Source: Candolleomyces eurysporus | Lineage: Eukaryota; Basidiomycota; Agaricomycetes; Agaricales; Psathyrellaceae | DNA: 64,000 bases | Reading direction: 5' to 3' | Assembly (NCBI GenBank): GCA_027579435.1 | Contig: JANBPK010000709.1 | Location: 129,184 to 193,183 of the forward strand | In this document: piece by piece, positions 12,331 to 25,445 of the stretch | How the letters are laid out: every line of letters starts with the position of its first letter | Position numbering within the stretch: position 1 is the first letter of the stretch | Position numbers and translations under genes: made by a program | The notes under the pieces: generated by a model | Database searches by the model: none | Told to the model about the DNA's origin: nothing | What the model saw: the letters and a program-made list of their open reading frames with translations, nothing else

Positions 12331-15300
12331 TTATGCAGCATTCGAGTACGATGGAGGAGCTAAAACACATTGAATCAGCGGAAAGTCGGGGTAAAACTGT
12401 AAAGCAACATACCAGGCGATCGAGGAGCACTCTGAAGGACGCCGACCAAGGCATGGCGCTCTTCATCAGAGAGATTATCAGCGAGACGGGCCAAACTAGC
12501 CATAGCAGCCTTGGGGTCCTCTTTTGTGAGGTGAATCATCTGGCGAATGAGATGATCAGCCTTGAGTTGAGAAACGGTTCCCGAGAGGTCGAGTCTTTCA
12601 AGAGCTTCCGAAATCTCGCGGTTCGTCGCAGTCGGTTCGACACCAGCGAGGGTGTCCAGGAGCTTCAAGCGGTATTCGTGAGTGGATTCTGGGCTGGCTT
12701 CCTTGAGATCAGAGAGAGCAGCCGATTTGGCGATGCGAGCGCGGACGGCCCAGTAGAAGTGACGACGAGCATCCTTCCAGACGGCGGGCTTGGCACATCC
12801 CTTGGCTTCCATACGACCAGTACGACTACAAGGTGATCAGAAATGAACTCCCAGATGAAAAAAAAAANGAAACACTTACTCATGCAAATCGGCGTACAAG
12901 AGTGCGATCTGCTTGTAGACGGGCTGAAGCAGGGTTTCCCTCTGCGCAAGTCCAGCAGCAGCTGCCGCACGCTCGGCCTCATCCTTGGATGCGTCCTTGC
13001 TATCCTTCTTCAACGAAGCGTACTTGGAGTCCAATCGTTCCATGAGACCCAAAACCTTGTCGCGTCGCATCTTGATCTCCACAATACCCTCAGGTTCCAA
13101 AACACCAGCCCGTGCATCGACATCAGCGTACATCTCCATCTGCTCCGAGTTGATCGAGGGATCGAGGACGACCCAAGCACCACCACGAAGCTCTCCGTTG
13201 GGCACAATGTAGATGAAGACGGGTTGCTTGTAGCTCGAAAGCCCATCGACAATCTTCGCACCCTGCTTGAGCACCTCGTCGTACATGTCTTGCTGACCAC
13301 CAGAGAATCCACGCCAGTTGGCGAAGATGATCAAGGGCAGGCCTTCCCGGTTGAAGTCGAAGATGGCTTGAGCCGTCTTGTAGGCAGAGTTGGGGTACCA
13401 CACTTGGCCAGCCTCCATGATGCGTTGTTCGACGGACGACGAGTTGGCAGGATCCGCAGGAACAATTCGTTCAATCGTCCTCGTCTCGACTGCGATGACA
13501 CCCATGGGGATTCCTCCAAGTCGTGCACGACCCACAACGACGGTCTGAGCCCATCCGCTGAGCGTCTCTTGGAATGTACCCTTGTCGAAGAAACCGCTCT
13601 GCCACTCCGATGAGGTCTCGTCGGTCTTGCCTTCAATGAACCATCGAGGATCGTACACGCCCTTGGGGGGTTTGTAGTCGATATCACGATCCCAAGGATC
13701 AGTGGATTCTCGGACGGGCAGAGGACCGTTCTTGAACTCGGGCACATACGAAAGCCAATCCAAGATCTGGGTGGCACCTTGCAAGTCGCTGCTGGCTGTG
13801 AGATGCGAGACACCGTTCTTGAACATGATTTGGGTGCCACCAAGCTGCAGGTTGGAGGTGTAGACCTCACGACCCAGCACCTTGTTCAACGCCGGCGCAC
13901 CAGTGAGGATGATGGGTTGACCTTCAACTTGAACTGCACGCTCTCCGAGTCGAACGAGGTAGGCGCCGATACCGACTGACCGAGCCGTGACAAGGGTGAT
14001 GGTGAAGATGTCGTCGTACGCCCTCGAAGTTTCACCCGCAATCAGGCCGGATCCCTTCAAACACTCCACACCCAAGCCATCCTGAAGACCAATGATATCG
14101 GTAATCTTGAAGCGTCGCTCTCCTGCCTCCTCAATCTCCTCAACACGAATCGCATCAGGGCCCTTCTCCTTCGCCTTCAAGTAGTTCTCCGGAGTGAGGT
14201 AGAGGTATTCGAGTCCCTTCTCAGGATGTTCGGCGTCGACCCAAGCAGCGGAGAAGAGGGGCAACACCTCCTCAGCAAGACCGATCCTAGCTCCCGAGTT
14301 CGCGGAGAGGTAGATACGAGGGATGCCGTGCTCACGGGCGTACTGGGTGACGAGGTAGAAGAACTGGTCTTCCACGGGGCCGAAGGATCCGATCTTGTAG
14401 GTGATGTCGTTGGCGACGACGACGACCTTGCGTCCTTGAGGGAACTCTGGGGTTCTCATCGTGAACACCCAGGCGACCATACCGAAGGTGTTGTTGCCGG
14501 GGGCACGATCGACTTCGGCGAGCTGGTCATGTTCGTCAAGAACCAACTCCTTGGACTCCAACAAAGCCTTGGGAGCTTGAACGGAGGGGTCATAGGTCTT
14601 CGCCTTGAGCCAGACGTTCTGGAGGGCTTTGGAAAAGAGGTCGGGGAAGTCGTAGACGTAGGTGGTACCAATGAGGTGAGCCTGGTATCGCTTGGGTTGA
14701 AGAGACTCCTTCGTGGGATAAGCCTGGTGGACTGGTTGAAGGTGGAGTGGTCCTTTATCGCCAATGGACTTCAAGATCGTGGTTCCCTTGTCGGTGGTGA
14801 TCTCCTGGTAGCCATGGTAGTTGACGACGAAGCCGGAAACGTTTTCAATGGTGCATCGGATGGGTGTGACATTACCCTCGCTGTCCTCCAGAGCAATACG
14901 GATCTCCGAGCTGGTGACATGGAGACGCCAGAGGCGCTTGCCATGGCGCTCAATGAATCCTGAGATCGCAGCGAGGACATCCTCGTACTCGACGGGAAGG
15001 TTGTAGACAAAGTTCATGAAGATGTGGTTGCAATCGGAGTTCCTGTGCTGAGCGCTGACGACTTCAAGTGCATCGAGGACGCTGGTAACAAGGCGATCGG
15101 TTTCGGAGATGAGGTATTCCGCCATGCTCATGGTGCCACGAATCCTGCCTGGTCGAACGAGGGCTCGGATGAAGAAGCGAGTGTCGAGCTGGTTCTCGCG
15201 TGCGACGGCGTGATAGATGTGGATCTGCTTGGCCTCGACGAAGCATGGTGTGAGGTTGTAGTTGGACAATCGGCTCAGTTCAAGCTGGAACGCCAAGGCG

Positions 15301-18300
15301 GGCTCGATGTTTCGGATAGCCTGTTCTTCACCCCAAGTGCCCTTGAAGTCGCGGAGAGTGAAGTAGATGGGGTACTGTCCTACGTTGCAGAGCATAATCG
15401 AAACGCGACGAACACCTCGGCGTTTCAACTCCTCGCCGTGTTTGTTGACGAAGTCGACGACGACCTTGTTCCACTCTTTCTCCGGCATGTTATCCTCTTC
15501 GCGAACAATGCGCAGGGCAACGTTGACAACATTGGGTGGTTCGTTGTTCGAGCCGTACCTTTCGGTGAACTCGGCGGCATCGAAAGCAGGAAGGAGAGAC
15601 ACGACTTTGGCGAATCCCTTTTCCATGGTTTGGAGATTGGGAAACGAGGAAATCACACCGGTGCGAACGGGCTGAGATTGGTGGCGGTTGATCATGTAAG
15701 TGAGGTCGCTGACCGAGGCAGATCGTCGGGGTGTTTCTCTGCAATTCAGGTTAGAACTATGATTCAAGACGATCCACTACGAAGGACGTACCCGATAGTG
15801 ATGCGAGGAGTTGAAGGGGGAGAGTGAGATTGTCCCAAGTTGAAGCGCCAAGTCACTGCCGTAGGAGCGTCTCCGTCATCGAGAGTATCGCCTTCTTCGT
15901 AGTCGATAGAGAGGAGGGAGTACGCCTTGTAAGCACGACGAATATAGACTTCCAAGGCAGCTGTATTTGGAAGACGATTGCATTAGTCTATGTTTTGCGG
16001 CACGCAAATTCACTTACCGAGTCTGACAACAGGGTCTTCATGCCCGAAGAATGCTGGAAGGACGTCAAAGACGGTGTATCGAGAGTCCGTCAATTCCCTC
16101 AGAACTTCGGCCGATGGGGTTCTGAAAGTGAGGTTAGAGATGGTAGTCGTATCACAGGTGAAGTATCAGAGCGCACCTAGACGCAGAATCCGGCTCGCCG
16201 TAGTAGTGCTGATTGACCGAGTTCTTCAAGACGGTCTCCATTTGGCCGAGACGTTCTTCATACGAGGGCATCTGGCCGAGAATGAGGACTTCACGAGCCT
16301 TCAGTGAGACTTGAGTAGACGATCTATTGGGCGTTCAGCGTCGCGGACTGAAAGATAGAAAAAANTGGGAAACGTACTTGGCTTCCAAACCCGCTAGACC
16401 TTGAAGCACCTTGTAAAGGTTGCTGTCGGTGTTCGACACATTGAGACCGGTAGCTTTGATGTAGTCAAGAATGGCGAACACGAGCTTGGCCTTGCTCTGG
16501 ACCTTGATATGACTGAGAACGATGCCGACGACTTTATCGAGCTCCTCCTTGTTCTGCTCGCGAAGAGCAAGAACACGAGCCTCGATGCTACCACCGAACA
16601 GCTTCTCCGTGGACTCGTATCGACCAAGGAGGTTTGCAATCGTGTCGGTCTCATGGCCCTTCAATCCATTGCTGAACTTCTCGAGCACCTCATATAGACC
16701 GGCAATCTTGCTGGTGAACATAGCACGATCTTGAGGGAGGACGCTGTCCTGGGCGTAGTGATCGATAAGCTTCTTGATTCGTACAGCGGGGAACTCATGG
16801 CCTTCGCCTTTAGCTTTAGCGGCATCCATAGCAGATCGAATGGCGTCTTCCAGCTTGCCGGGAATGCGACCGGAGAGTGAAGAGAGGATAGCATTGACGC
16901 TGGAGTAAGGAAGCTGAGGGTCTCGGAGCACAGCGGTCAACTCCTTGAAGGTCGAGGCCATGATGGACTGGTTGTCGAATCCGTCAAGGATGTCGTTCAA
17001 GGTTTCGAGTGATTGGCTGAGTAGTTGATGGGGCTTGGTGCCTGCGACCGAGGGAGGTCCCATAGCTGGAAGGAGGCCTTCGAAAGGTTTGGCATGCTTG
17101 ACGCGGCTGGGGTCGTCGAGGGTCAAGATACCGAGAATGTCACCTGGCTCGAGGCTGACACCCGGTTGCTTGATGAGTTGGACAACACCATCCTCTGAGG
17201 CGACAAGAGGCATGTACATTTTCATGACCTGCAGGTTATGTGCTGAGCGGGGACGATAAAGAGATGGAAAGAGAGTGACTTACCTCAATTTCGGCGTACT
17301 GATCACCAGCATTAACATGCTCTCCACTCTCAACGAAATATCGGATGAGTTTACCCGGGCTGGGACTGCGCAGCTGAGTGGGGTCGTTCTCCTGCTCGAT
17401 GAGACAGGTCTTTGCGTCGACCATCAAGCGCAGGGCACCAACTTCCTCGCGCCAGTAGATGGAGTGGCTCTTTGCATCGAGCAAAACCAAAAGCCCACCA
17501 TCTGCGAGAGGGCGAGCTCCGACCATCGTTCTGCCTCCGTTGAGGTAGAGTGTCCAGAGAGTGAGCGACGACCTCGCCACGGTGAAGGAGTATCGGACAT
17601 TTTCGTAGATGAAGTCGATGCCGAAGACAGTCTTGAGCACGTCACGTCCGGGAACTTGACCCTTGTCGAGAATACGCTTGTACTCGTTCCAGCAGGCCTC
17701 CGACGCCAGATGAGCTTTGGTGACTGCACCGCAAATGACGGCCAGTGTTGCATCGGGTCGCTCGGCGGTGAGTTTGTTGCTGATGAGAGAATCGAGCCAG
17801 CCAGTCGTGATGGTGTTCTCCTTGAAGGCCTCCAATTCCAGAAGCTTGATGAGGTACTCGACCGTGGTCCTGAAGTCTCCACGAATGCTCAACTCCTTGA
17901 GAGCGACAATCATGTTCTTGCGACTTTCACCACGGTCTTCACCGTAGGCGAAGATGTGACCGAACTGCGAGTCAGCGTACTCGTGGAGACCACCAGCACT
18001 GCTAACCGAGAAGTAACCCCAGACGTTGGCGCTCGATCGGAAGTTGAGGTCTTGCAATGACCCAGACGAGGGCTTGAATCCGGCGTCAGGGTTCTCTGCA
18101 GTGATACGGACAGCGACGACGTGGCCCTTGGGACGAGGCTTGCGTTGGTTTTGCATGGATTCCGGGTTGGTCATGTCGAAATCGATTTCGGACGTTCCAT
18201 GAGGTGCAACGCCATAAAGTTGTCGGATGTCGCGGATGCGGTGGAGAGGGAGACCCATGGCAATTTGAAGTTGGGCCGCAGGAAGATTTACGCCAGTGAC

Positions 18301-19687
18301 CATTTCGGTCGTGGGATGCTCGACTTGCAGACGAGGATTCAACTCGAGGAAATAGAAGTAGTCATCGGAATGACTGTAAAGATCTGGAAGCATATCAGAG
18401 GATATATTGGTGAAAGCAAGCAAGAAGACTCACATTCGACAGTACCAGCACTAACATACCCAACCAACTTTGAAAGTCGGACGGCAGCCCGCTCCATCTT
18501 CTCAAACGTGTCTTCTTTGGCAATCGTGACAGGAGCTTCCTCAATAATCTTTTGGTGACGACGCTGGACTGAACAATCACGACCGAAGAGGGAGATGGCA
18601 TTCCCATATTGATCAGCGAGCAGTTGGACTTCCAAGTGGCGAGCTTGACCCGCCAGCTTCATGATGAAAATGGGAGACCCTACAACAAATGTTAGCGGAA
18701 AACGAGAGAAAGCCAACCAGTTAATCACCAGGAATTTCGCCAGCCACAGCATGGAAGGCGTTCTTGAACAACTCGGGTCGATCGACCCTTCGGATACCCT
18801 TTCCTCCTCCACCTTCACTGGCCTTGATCATGACCGGATAACCGATCGTCTCCGCTCGCTTCATCCCCTCCTCTACGGTGGTAACACAAGCATCTTGGTA
18901 CGCCTTGTCTGGGACAGTCACGTACCCATCCTCCGAGAGAACGGTATCCGTGATGCCTGTACCCGACCAAGCCATGGTGGGGACATCAGCACTCTGTGCG
19001 ACGATGGTACTAGAGATCTTGTCTCCGAGACTCCGCATCGCGCTTCCAGGAGGACCGATGAAGACAATCTTGTTTTTGCTCGCAGCAAGCGACTCTGGAA
19101 GGCGCGGATTCTCTGAAGCATGACCCCAACCCGCCCAAACGGCGTGGACACCCGCTCGCTCAGCAATATCGACGATCAGATCGACGTTGGCATAGTTGTT
19201 GTTGTTGGAGCCTCCAGGGACCTCGACATATCGATCTGCCATACGAATGTATTCGGCGTTGACCTTGAGATCTTCTGGAGTGGCCATGACGGTGAACTCG
19301 ACAGCACGCTCATGGCCAAACGTATCGTAGCTCCATTGTCGGATGGACCTGATCTCCTTGACCGCGGCGATACCTAGAGAACACGGTTAGCGGGCAGCGG
19401 GGCAGGCGGTGGCGAGCTAACCGACCATTGTTCGCGATCAGGACCTATTAATCACGATGAGGCCGATGGACACATCCGGACACAGAGGAGACGTACCTTT
19501 GTGATAACGGTGTGTCCGCCATGCGCCTCGACAAAGTCGCGTACCTTGCTCGCTGGCGCCTTGTCGAGCGAGGTTCCACCTATGTATGGATGGATCTGAT
19601 CAGCACTGATGATGACGCGCGCGGGCGACGCGTCGGCAAGAACGCACCAATAAAATGCTGGACTCTAGAGTGGTCGTAACTGGGCAT
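12331..19687 (-). CDS. ACC1: Acetyl-CoA carboxylase (single-chain, biotin)
   Basis: Makes malonyl-CoA from acetyl-CoA, bicarbonate and ATP, the committed step of fatty-acid synthesis in the cytosol. The protein is about 2,200 residues. The start [12 protein letters not shown] at 19687 is followed by GHTVITK and [10 protein letters not shown]. Domains in order are biotin carboxylase (ATP grasp loop [13 protein letters not shown]), biotin carrier (VMKMYMPL; biotinyl Lys codon at 17220-17222), a central region, and the carboxyltransferase halves ([32 protein letters not shown]). The last short exon (PPSYSNAA) ends at 12331. Ambiguous bases at 12868 and 16365 fall in introns. Introns are concentrated at the 5' end, and one phase-0 intron lies immediately before the VMKM codons. 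Long antisense open frames here are shadows of its codon usage. Confidence 0.95.
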
Positions 19688-20157
19688 GGGTGGGAGAGGG
19701 GGGGGAGAACAGGATGGGGGCGTTCAGATGCAGACCTCAGGGACTCGGAGAGGGCAAGGATTTTAAGCAAGTGCTCCTCCACTGGGGAGATACCTGATCG
19801 GCCCCAAAAATCTGTCCTCGCTTGCTTACCTCATCTCGCCAAATGAATGGGCACCCCATGCAATCCTGAGAGCGCACACGACGAAACGCGGAGGATTCGA
19901 GAGGACGACGGAGACAGGCTATGGCGCAGGACGTATAGCCGGTCAGCGCAGCGAGGAGAGCCGGGCNACAGGCATCCCNACTCCTGCGCCCGCCAAACAC
20001 TATGTTCTAGCCCCAGGCCTTCTCGCTCTTCCCACGACAGCCCGCTCTCTTTCGGCCCTCAGCAGGCTTTCCATATCCCCGGGACTCAGGTAGATAACCG
20101 GTCATATCATTCTGCCAATGCCAACTACACAGGTTCAGGCTACACTCGTACTCAGTC
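19688..20157. other. ACC1 upstream region
   Basis: This is 470 bp holding the ACC1 promoter and 5' UTR and the 3' UTR of ARPC2. A G-rich tract at about 19697-19706 lies just upstream of the ACC1 start and is a C tract on the transcribed sense. Two ambiguous bases lie at 19967 and 19979. No gene is recognised. Confidence 0.5.
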
Positions 20158-21362
20158 TTATCGGGACTGCATCGTCCTGCCACTGAAAAGTCCGAGCCGT
20201 CGTCATCGTCTCTTCCCATCCTCGAGAACAAGGAGTAAGCATACCTGACAGTCTTCCGCTCCCCGGTCGCCACCTCCGTCTTGGCCCGGTTCAGCACCTT
20301 CTGGAACTCCGTCACCCGATGCCTCATACGCGAGTGCATATACGCCTTGGAACATTTGATGTGATAGTGCAGGTAGTCGCGGAACAGCTGGATATGCGAG
20401 ATCGTGGCAGCCGCAACGTTGGGGTTCGCAAAGTGGCGGGGGAACAACACAAACGTAACATAGCCAACGTCTTCCGAGCTGCGCAATCCAGGGACGTCTC
20501 GGATTTCCAGAGGCGGCTCCCTGTTGGAGTACAACACCTGGGGCGCGTTCTGAATCGACGGCTGACGTCGCGCGTCGACGAATTCCTGGTAACGGTAACC
20601 CCTCTGAGCAAACATGCCAAGGACATAAACATGCCCACTCACCTGCAGGAACACCTTGCCGAAAATCCGGTCAGTCTCCTCCTGGAAGATGGTGGAGAAT
20701 ATGACAGTAACGCGATCGGGAGCAGCCTGCACATAAATCGCTTCCTCGTCGCGATAATGAATCTGCATTAATTCACCCTGACCTCCCGCCGCCTCCAGCT
20801 CCTTCTGCGTCTTGAAGCCAAGCTCAAAGGGTGCAGCAAGGGCATGACGTTTGAACAGCGAGATGGACGTAACAAACGCATCCCTAGCCTCTACTCAAAC
20901 CCACACACACTCAGCACGATCGATCATATAGAAAGCAAAGGACGCAACGCACCTGGGTCTACAGGAGCTTGCTCCAGATCAATGAGCAAACTGACATTAT
21001 ACTCCGGCTCAGCCTGAGGTTGAAGCAAAGCTCCATACTCCCGGCCGAGCACCTCAAGCGCTCCATATCTGACAAGCTCATCCCAGCATCGGATGCTCAT
21101 CGACAGCAGGAGCTGCGTCTTCTTCTCAGGAGTGGACAATCGAAAGCGGACACCATCATAGTCGACAAACGCGACATCGAGGGAGCCTGGCCTATTCTTC
21201 TAGTTTAGATTGGGTCGACACGTAACAGAGCGCGATTGCACGTACTTGGCCAGCTTCTCTGAGAGTGTGTTTTGGATTATAACATTATGAGCCTGTCAGG
21301 CAGGGTTAGCCCAGACATGATCCCCAGGTTATTCTCAATCGGTTCACCTCCAGCAAGATCAT
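20158..21362 (-). CDS. ARC35: Arp2/3 complex subunit 2 (p34-Arc)
   Basis: Structural core subunit of the Arp2/3 complex, which nucleates branched actin at endocytic patches. The start exon at 21362 encodes only MILLE; the next gives AHNVIIQNTLSEKLAK, a conserved ARPC2 beginning. Later exons carry GSLDVAFVDYDGVRF, VIFSTIFQEETDRIFGKVF and the C-terminal signature MHSRMRHRVTEFQKVLNRA. After a final intron the protein ends KTVSGRTMQSR at 20158, matching the usual KTxSGRTF ending. The open frame that continues past that intron (to 20007) is not the real end. Length is about 320 residues, normal for the family. Confidence 0.9.
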
Positions 21363-22114
21363 CTTGGGATCAGAGTGTCTTTCCTTCGTGTTAGAGCTTT
21401 CAAGAGCGTAAAGCGGGCAGAACCTACTCTAGTTACTGGTGCAATGGAGTCTTGGAGAGGCCAATACCACTCGAAGCTGTCCCCGCAGCTGAGCGCTACC
21501 AGGTGCGTCGGTTCACGTGGGGACCATCATCATCACACGTGACGGCGCAGGCGCTTCAAGTACTATTAGTCCGAGTCTTTCGGAGGTCTTCATAAATACG
21601 CAACGATGATATTCAAAATACAAGAAACGGCAAGCAACAAAGCGATGGGAGACATGATCATATATATGTTACACTAAGGTAGTCCAAATTGTCAATCATC
21701 TATCGGATACTTACGATGAAAGGAGAGAGAAAAAGGAGAACGACGAGGAGGAGGGGGAGGCATGAAGAGTGATTAAAAAAGGTCCATTAAGTAATGAAGA
21801 GTAGGAAGATTGTTACAGGCAACCGAGTTAGCAAAGGAAGGGAGAAGAAAAGAGAAAGAGTCTGCAGAAACATAGAACATACGTGATATGTAGACGATGG
21901 CGAAAAAAAAAAGGATGTGGGGGTTGATATATGATAGTGCAATGTGAAACGAGAAAGAGATAAAGGAAAAGAAAAAAAAGAAAGAAAAAACGACAGGATC
22001 CGTTGAAGAAATCTCAACACCAGTGCATCCAGAACTAACAATGAAGGTAATATCCCCGTCCAAAATAAAGTAACAATGCGAAGCGCGTCTCTCAGGTATC
22101 AAGAACTACCGACC
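21363..22114. other. Intergenic, ARPC2 promoter and Zds 3' UTR
   Basis: There are 752 bp between tandem minus-strand genes. On the plus strand 21720-22000 is purine-rich with several A runs, so the presumed Zds 3' UTR is pyrimidine-rich. The longest open frame (21773-22102, minus) is low-complexity Phe/Ser and is not credible as a gene. Confidence 0.5.
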
Positions 22115-25021
22115 TTACTTCCCCCGCTGCTGTTGATAAACAGCCAAAGGCATATCTTCCTCCTCGCTCGTTCGCTTCCCTTCGCCCGTACGGGGTCGCC
22201 TGTTAGGATCATACGGAGCAACAGCATGCGCGCTATTTCCCTTCCGTAGAGATCCATTCATAGGAGGTGAGTTCGAAGGAGGCGCGGCATTGGCAGAAAG
22301 TGACCTCATTGGGCCTCGTGGAGACCCAGGTGAAGGAGGAACATTTTCGGGTCCTGAGTTCATCGGATAAGGGCCTCTTCCTTGCGGCGGAGGCTGGAAG
22401 TTAGGAGGGGGATTTCGAAGTTGTTGATTGGGATTCATCGGCTGCTGCATGTGCGGCGGAGGTCCCATGTGTGGTGAAGGCCCGCCCATGGGAGCCATCG
22501 CGCCAGGAGGCAAACCGCCTCGCGGGGGAGAATTTTCATGAGACTGGTAATAATAATGTTCGGGAGGCCCCTGTCGCATCTGAGGCGGCTGCTGCATGTT
22601 CCTGGGGCCTGCGTTCTGGTATTGCTGGCCTTGAGACGGCGGGTATGGCTGTTGATACGGCTGTCCTTGAGGTGGGTATGGTTGTCCTTGAGGATATGGT
22701 TGAGGCTGCGATGAGGGATATGGCTGGCCTGGCGACTGATGCTGAGGATGGTATTGCTGTTGCTGCTGTTGTTGTTGCGAAAACTGTGCGTTTTGAGGTG
22801 ATGGTGAAGTACGATTATAAGGCTGGCCGTTTGCGCCATTCATTTGAGGGGAAGGTCGGTTTGGAGGTCCCTGTCCATTGAAGCCGTTGTACTCCTTCTG
22901 CATCACTTGTTGTTGGATTTCATACTGAGGCCCTTTCACTGGCATCTCTGCCCGACGACCAACTGGACCTCCAGCAGGAGTCTTCGTCAAGGATCCTCGC
23001 TTCCCAGATTCCCGCTTTTTCATCTCCAACTCACGTTCCTTCTGCTCCTTCTCCAACCTCTCTTTTTCCGCCTTCTCTTTCATCTCCTTTTCCTTCTGTT
23101 CTTTCTCCTTCTCCTCCTTCTCAGCCTGGGCTGCCGAGGAATCCGTTGAAGGTGAGTTTCCTGCCTGCGCCTTGTTGATAACTCCAAGATACCAAAACAT
23201 CAAGTTGCTGATCAAGACCTGCTCGTACAAGGGCCGCCTGGGATTGGCCAACTTGATATGACTGAGCCGATAAATCGCTCGCTCGACGTGAATCGGATAT
23301 CTTGCAAAGTTTGAAGGTCCCGGGGCGAGACCTGGCGAGGAGGGTGGCGCGACCTGGCCCTTGGACGATTTGGAATTGCCCAACAGCGCCTGTGCAGCCT
23401 CCCTGCCAGCAGAAGAGGTGACAGGTGCAGCGTAATCATCTTGTTTCTTCTTGCCGCCGAACAGCGAGCCGAAAAATCCTTCCTTGTCTTTTTGGTCGGC
23501 AACACCACCCTTCCCTTTCTTGCCACCCTTATCACTTCCTCCCCACTTTCCGAACAAGCCTTTCTTGTCCTTCTCCTTCTCCTTTCGTGAAGGCTGCTGA
23601 GGAATTGGTGCAAAGATATGAGGTGGGCCCTGCGATATCAGCTGCTGAGTCTGATTGGATTGCTGCGGCGGGCTTGCGTATGTGACAGGTTGAGAAGGAG
23701 TCTCTTCGATGGGTTCACTTGGCGGCGAAGGTGTCCTTGAAGACACCTCTTCGTATGGTTGCGGCGCTGGAAGCTGCTGAGGCTGAGGTGGTTGCGCAGG
23801 TTGTTGCAGAATGGGCCCCAGAGCTTCGAGTAGGGATGGCTGTATTTCCGGCTGCGATGTTTGACTCACGTCCTCGTGAGGGAGGGAAGAAGGCGGCGTC
23901 TCTGGTGATGTCACGCCTGCTGAGGCCACGTCGTCGTCCTCATCTCTCGCATAGGCATCGAAGATAGAAGCCTCTTCGCTGAAGGAATCAGGGCGTTGAT
24001 TTGGCAAGCCATCGTCTGATAAGGTCTGACGTCGTGAAGCGGGTGATTCAATCTCGCCATTTTCATTTGACGAGTGGTCTGCCGATGTACGTCCTTCACC
24101 AGAGTTCCGACGATTCCTCCTGGACGCTCCGAATCGATGGCCCGCACCATCTCCAGGTAACCCAGGTTTGCGGATCTTGGTCCTTGCTGCTCTTCGCAAG
24201 ATCTGGCCTGGAGGAGGGACAATGATGGGTACATCCGCTTCGTCGCCCAATTCGGGCATTCCATCCATTTTCTCAATTGCTGGAGCAGATGTCGACTTGA
24301 GCACGACTGTAAGCTAAATTATGCAGTGGAACGCACCTGTGGGCGATAGATTGAGACTGAGGCTCCGTCGCAAGACACTCCTAAGCTTGGACGGATCGTC
24401 ACTCTCCGACGCCTCTTCTGCGAGCTCTTCCAACCGTTGCAAGTCGCTGATAGTAAGCTGAGGACCCTGATTTTGAGCAAAGCTGCGATTCCTCCTCAGA
24501 GGCACGATTTTCTCGTTTTCGATGTTGTCGTTTTCTGTGGGTTGATACTGCCTGCTCAACATCGACCGCTTTCGAGAGAGACTTGCCCGTGACGAGAACG
24601 AGGGGACTCTGTCGAAGGAACCATCGTGGCCATCTGCCGAAGGTGGATTCCTGGCGTGCTCTTGAAGAAAGGCCTTGAATTCTGCTGGAGCGATCTCTGG
24701 ATGCACACTCGCTGGTACCCAGAAGAGGTGAAAGGGATCGTCTGCAGGGTTGTTGGGATTGATAGGTTCGTCTAAATTGACATCTGTAGGGTAGCTGGAA
24801 GAGCTAGCTGCTGGAGACGTTGCAACGCTCGCGCCATCACTGGGGGACTTGGGCTTTGGCGACCAATAGTTCGACGTGGGTGATGGTGGAGGCGACTGAT
24901 TGGGCAGGTCGGGGTCGATGGTGAGGGCCCCAGGGTTGGAGGAGCGTCTTCGAATGTCGCGCAAGGCCTCTACCTCTCGCTGGATCTCGTACTCGGATGG
25001 TTGGAGCGTGCGGGCGGCCAT
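22115..25021 (-). CDS. Zds-family protein (PP2A-Cdc55 regulator)
   Basis: Members of the Zds1/Zds2 family bind the PP2A B subunit Cdc55 and help control mitotic entry and exit, polarity and Cdc14 release. The start at 25021 gives MAARTLQPSEYEIQREVEAL. The first exon also has the conserved block FHLFWVPASVHPEIAPAEF. The second exon begins after a small intron and carries LRRAARTKIRKPGLPG. At about 23163-23310 lies the Zds C-terminal motif, HVERAIYRLSHIKLANPRRP followed by LYEQVLISNLMFWYL. It is then followed by a charged Lys/Glu coiled stretch and a long Gln/Pro/Gly-rich disordered tail ending YQQQRGK. The motif is thus internal, not terminal as the family name implies. Total about 950 residues. 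Confidence 0.75.
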
Positions 25022-25445
25022 TGGACGGCAAGCGAGGGTCTGCTGTGAAGGAGTGAATTGCGCAATTTGAGTGCCTAGGGAGTATGCAGGCTGGATTACG
25101 CCAGGAGGTGAATGCGTCCAACGATGGAGGGAGCGAGAGCTGGCGGTGATGAGGCAAGGAAGACAACGGCGGCACCGACTTGGCGGCCAGGATGAAGCTC
25201 GTTTGGTGCAAATTTGGTGCCAACTCCGCCGCTTGTCCCGAGCGGGCCTGGCAGCGTCCAGCCGCACTGTTATACTCAAACAACGACTGTGGCAGTATTA
25301 GCCCACATCTTGCAGGGTGTTCTTAATTTTACATTGTCTACAGCTAATTTTGTTGTAGCTATTCTGCTCAGCGCTCAGCTTGGCGTATGACATACAGCAG
25401 TTCAAGCTAGCGTGGGATTAGGCTATTAATGACCTTGCCTCAGCG
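25022..25445. other. Intergenic, Zds promoter
   Basis: 424 bp between the Zds start codon and the stop of the MOZART1 gene, both minus strand. The Zds frame is open upstream to 25279 but only with a non-ATG start, and its composition there differs. I see no other gene. Confidence 0.5.

Noticed and set aside
12843..18060. Long plus-strand open frames inside ACC1 (12843-13613, 14226-14963, 15024-15827, 17275-18060)
   Set aside because: They lie exactly antisense to conserved carboxylase domains, start and stop without regard to splice sites, and show no family resemblance. Codon bias of the sense gene suppresses antisense stops.
22471..23149. Plus-strand Ala/Val- and Leu/Phe-rich open frames opposite the Zds gene
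   Set aside because: They are antisense shadows of its Gln/Pro-rich and Lys/Glu-rich low-complexity tail.
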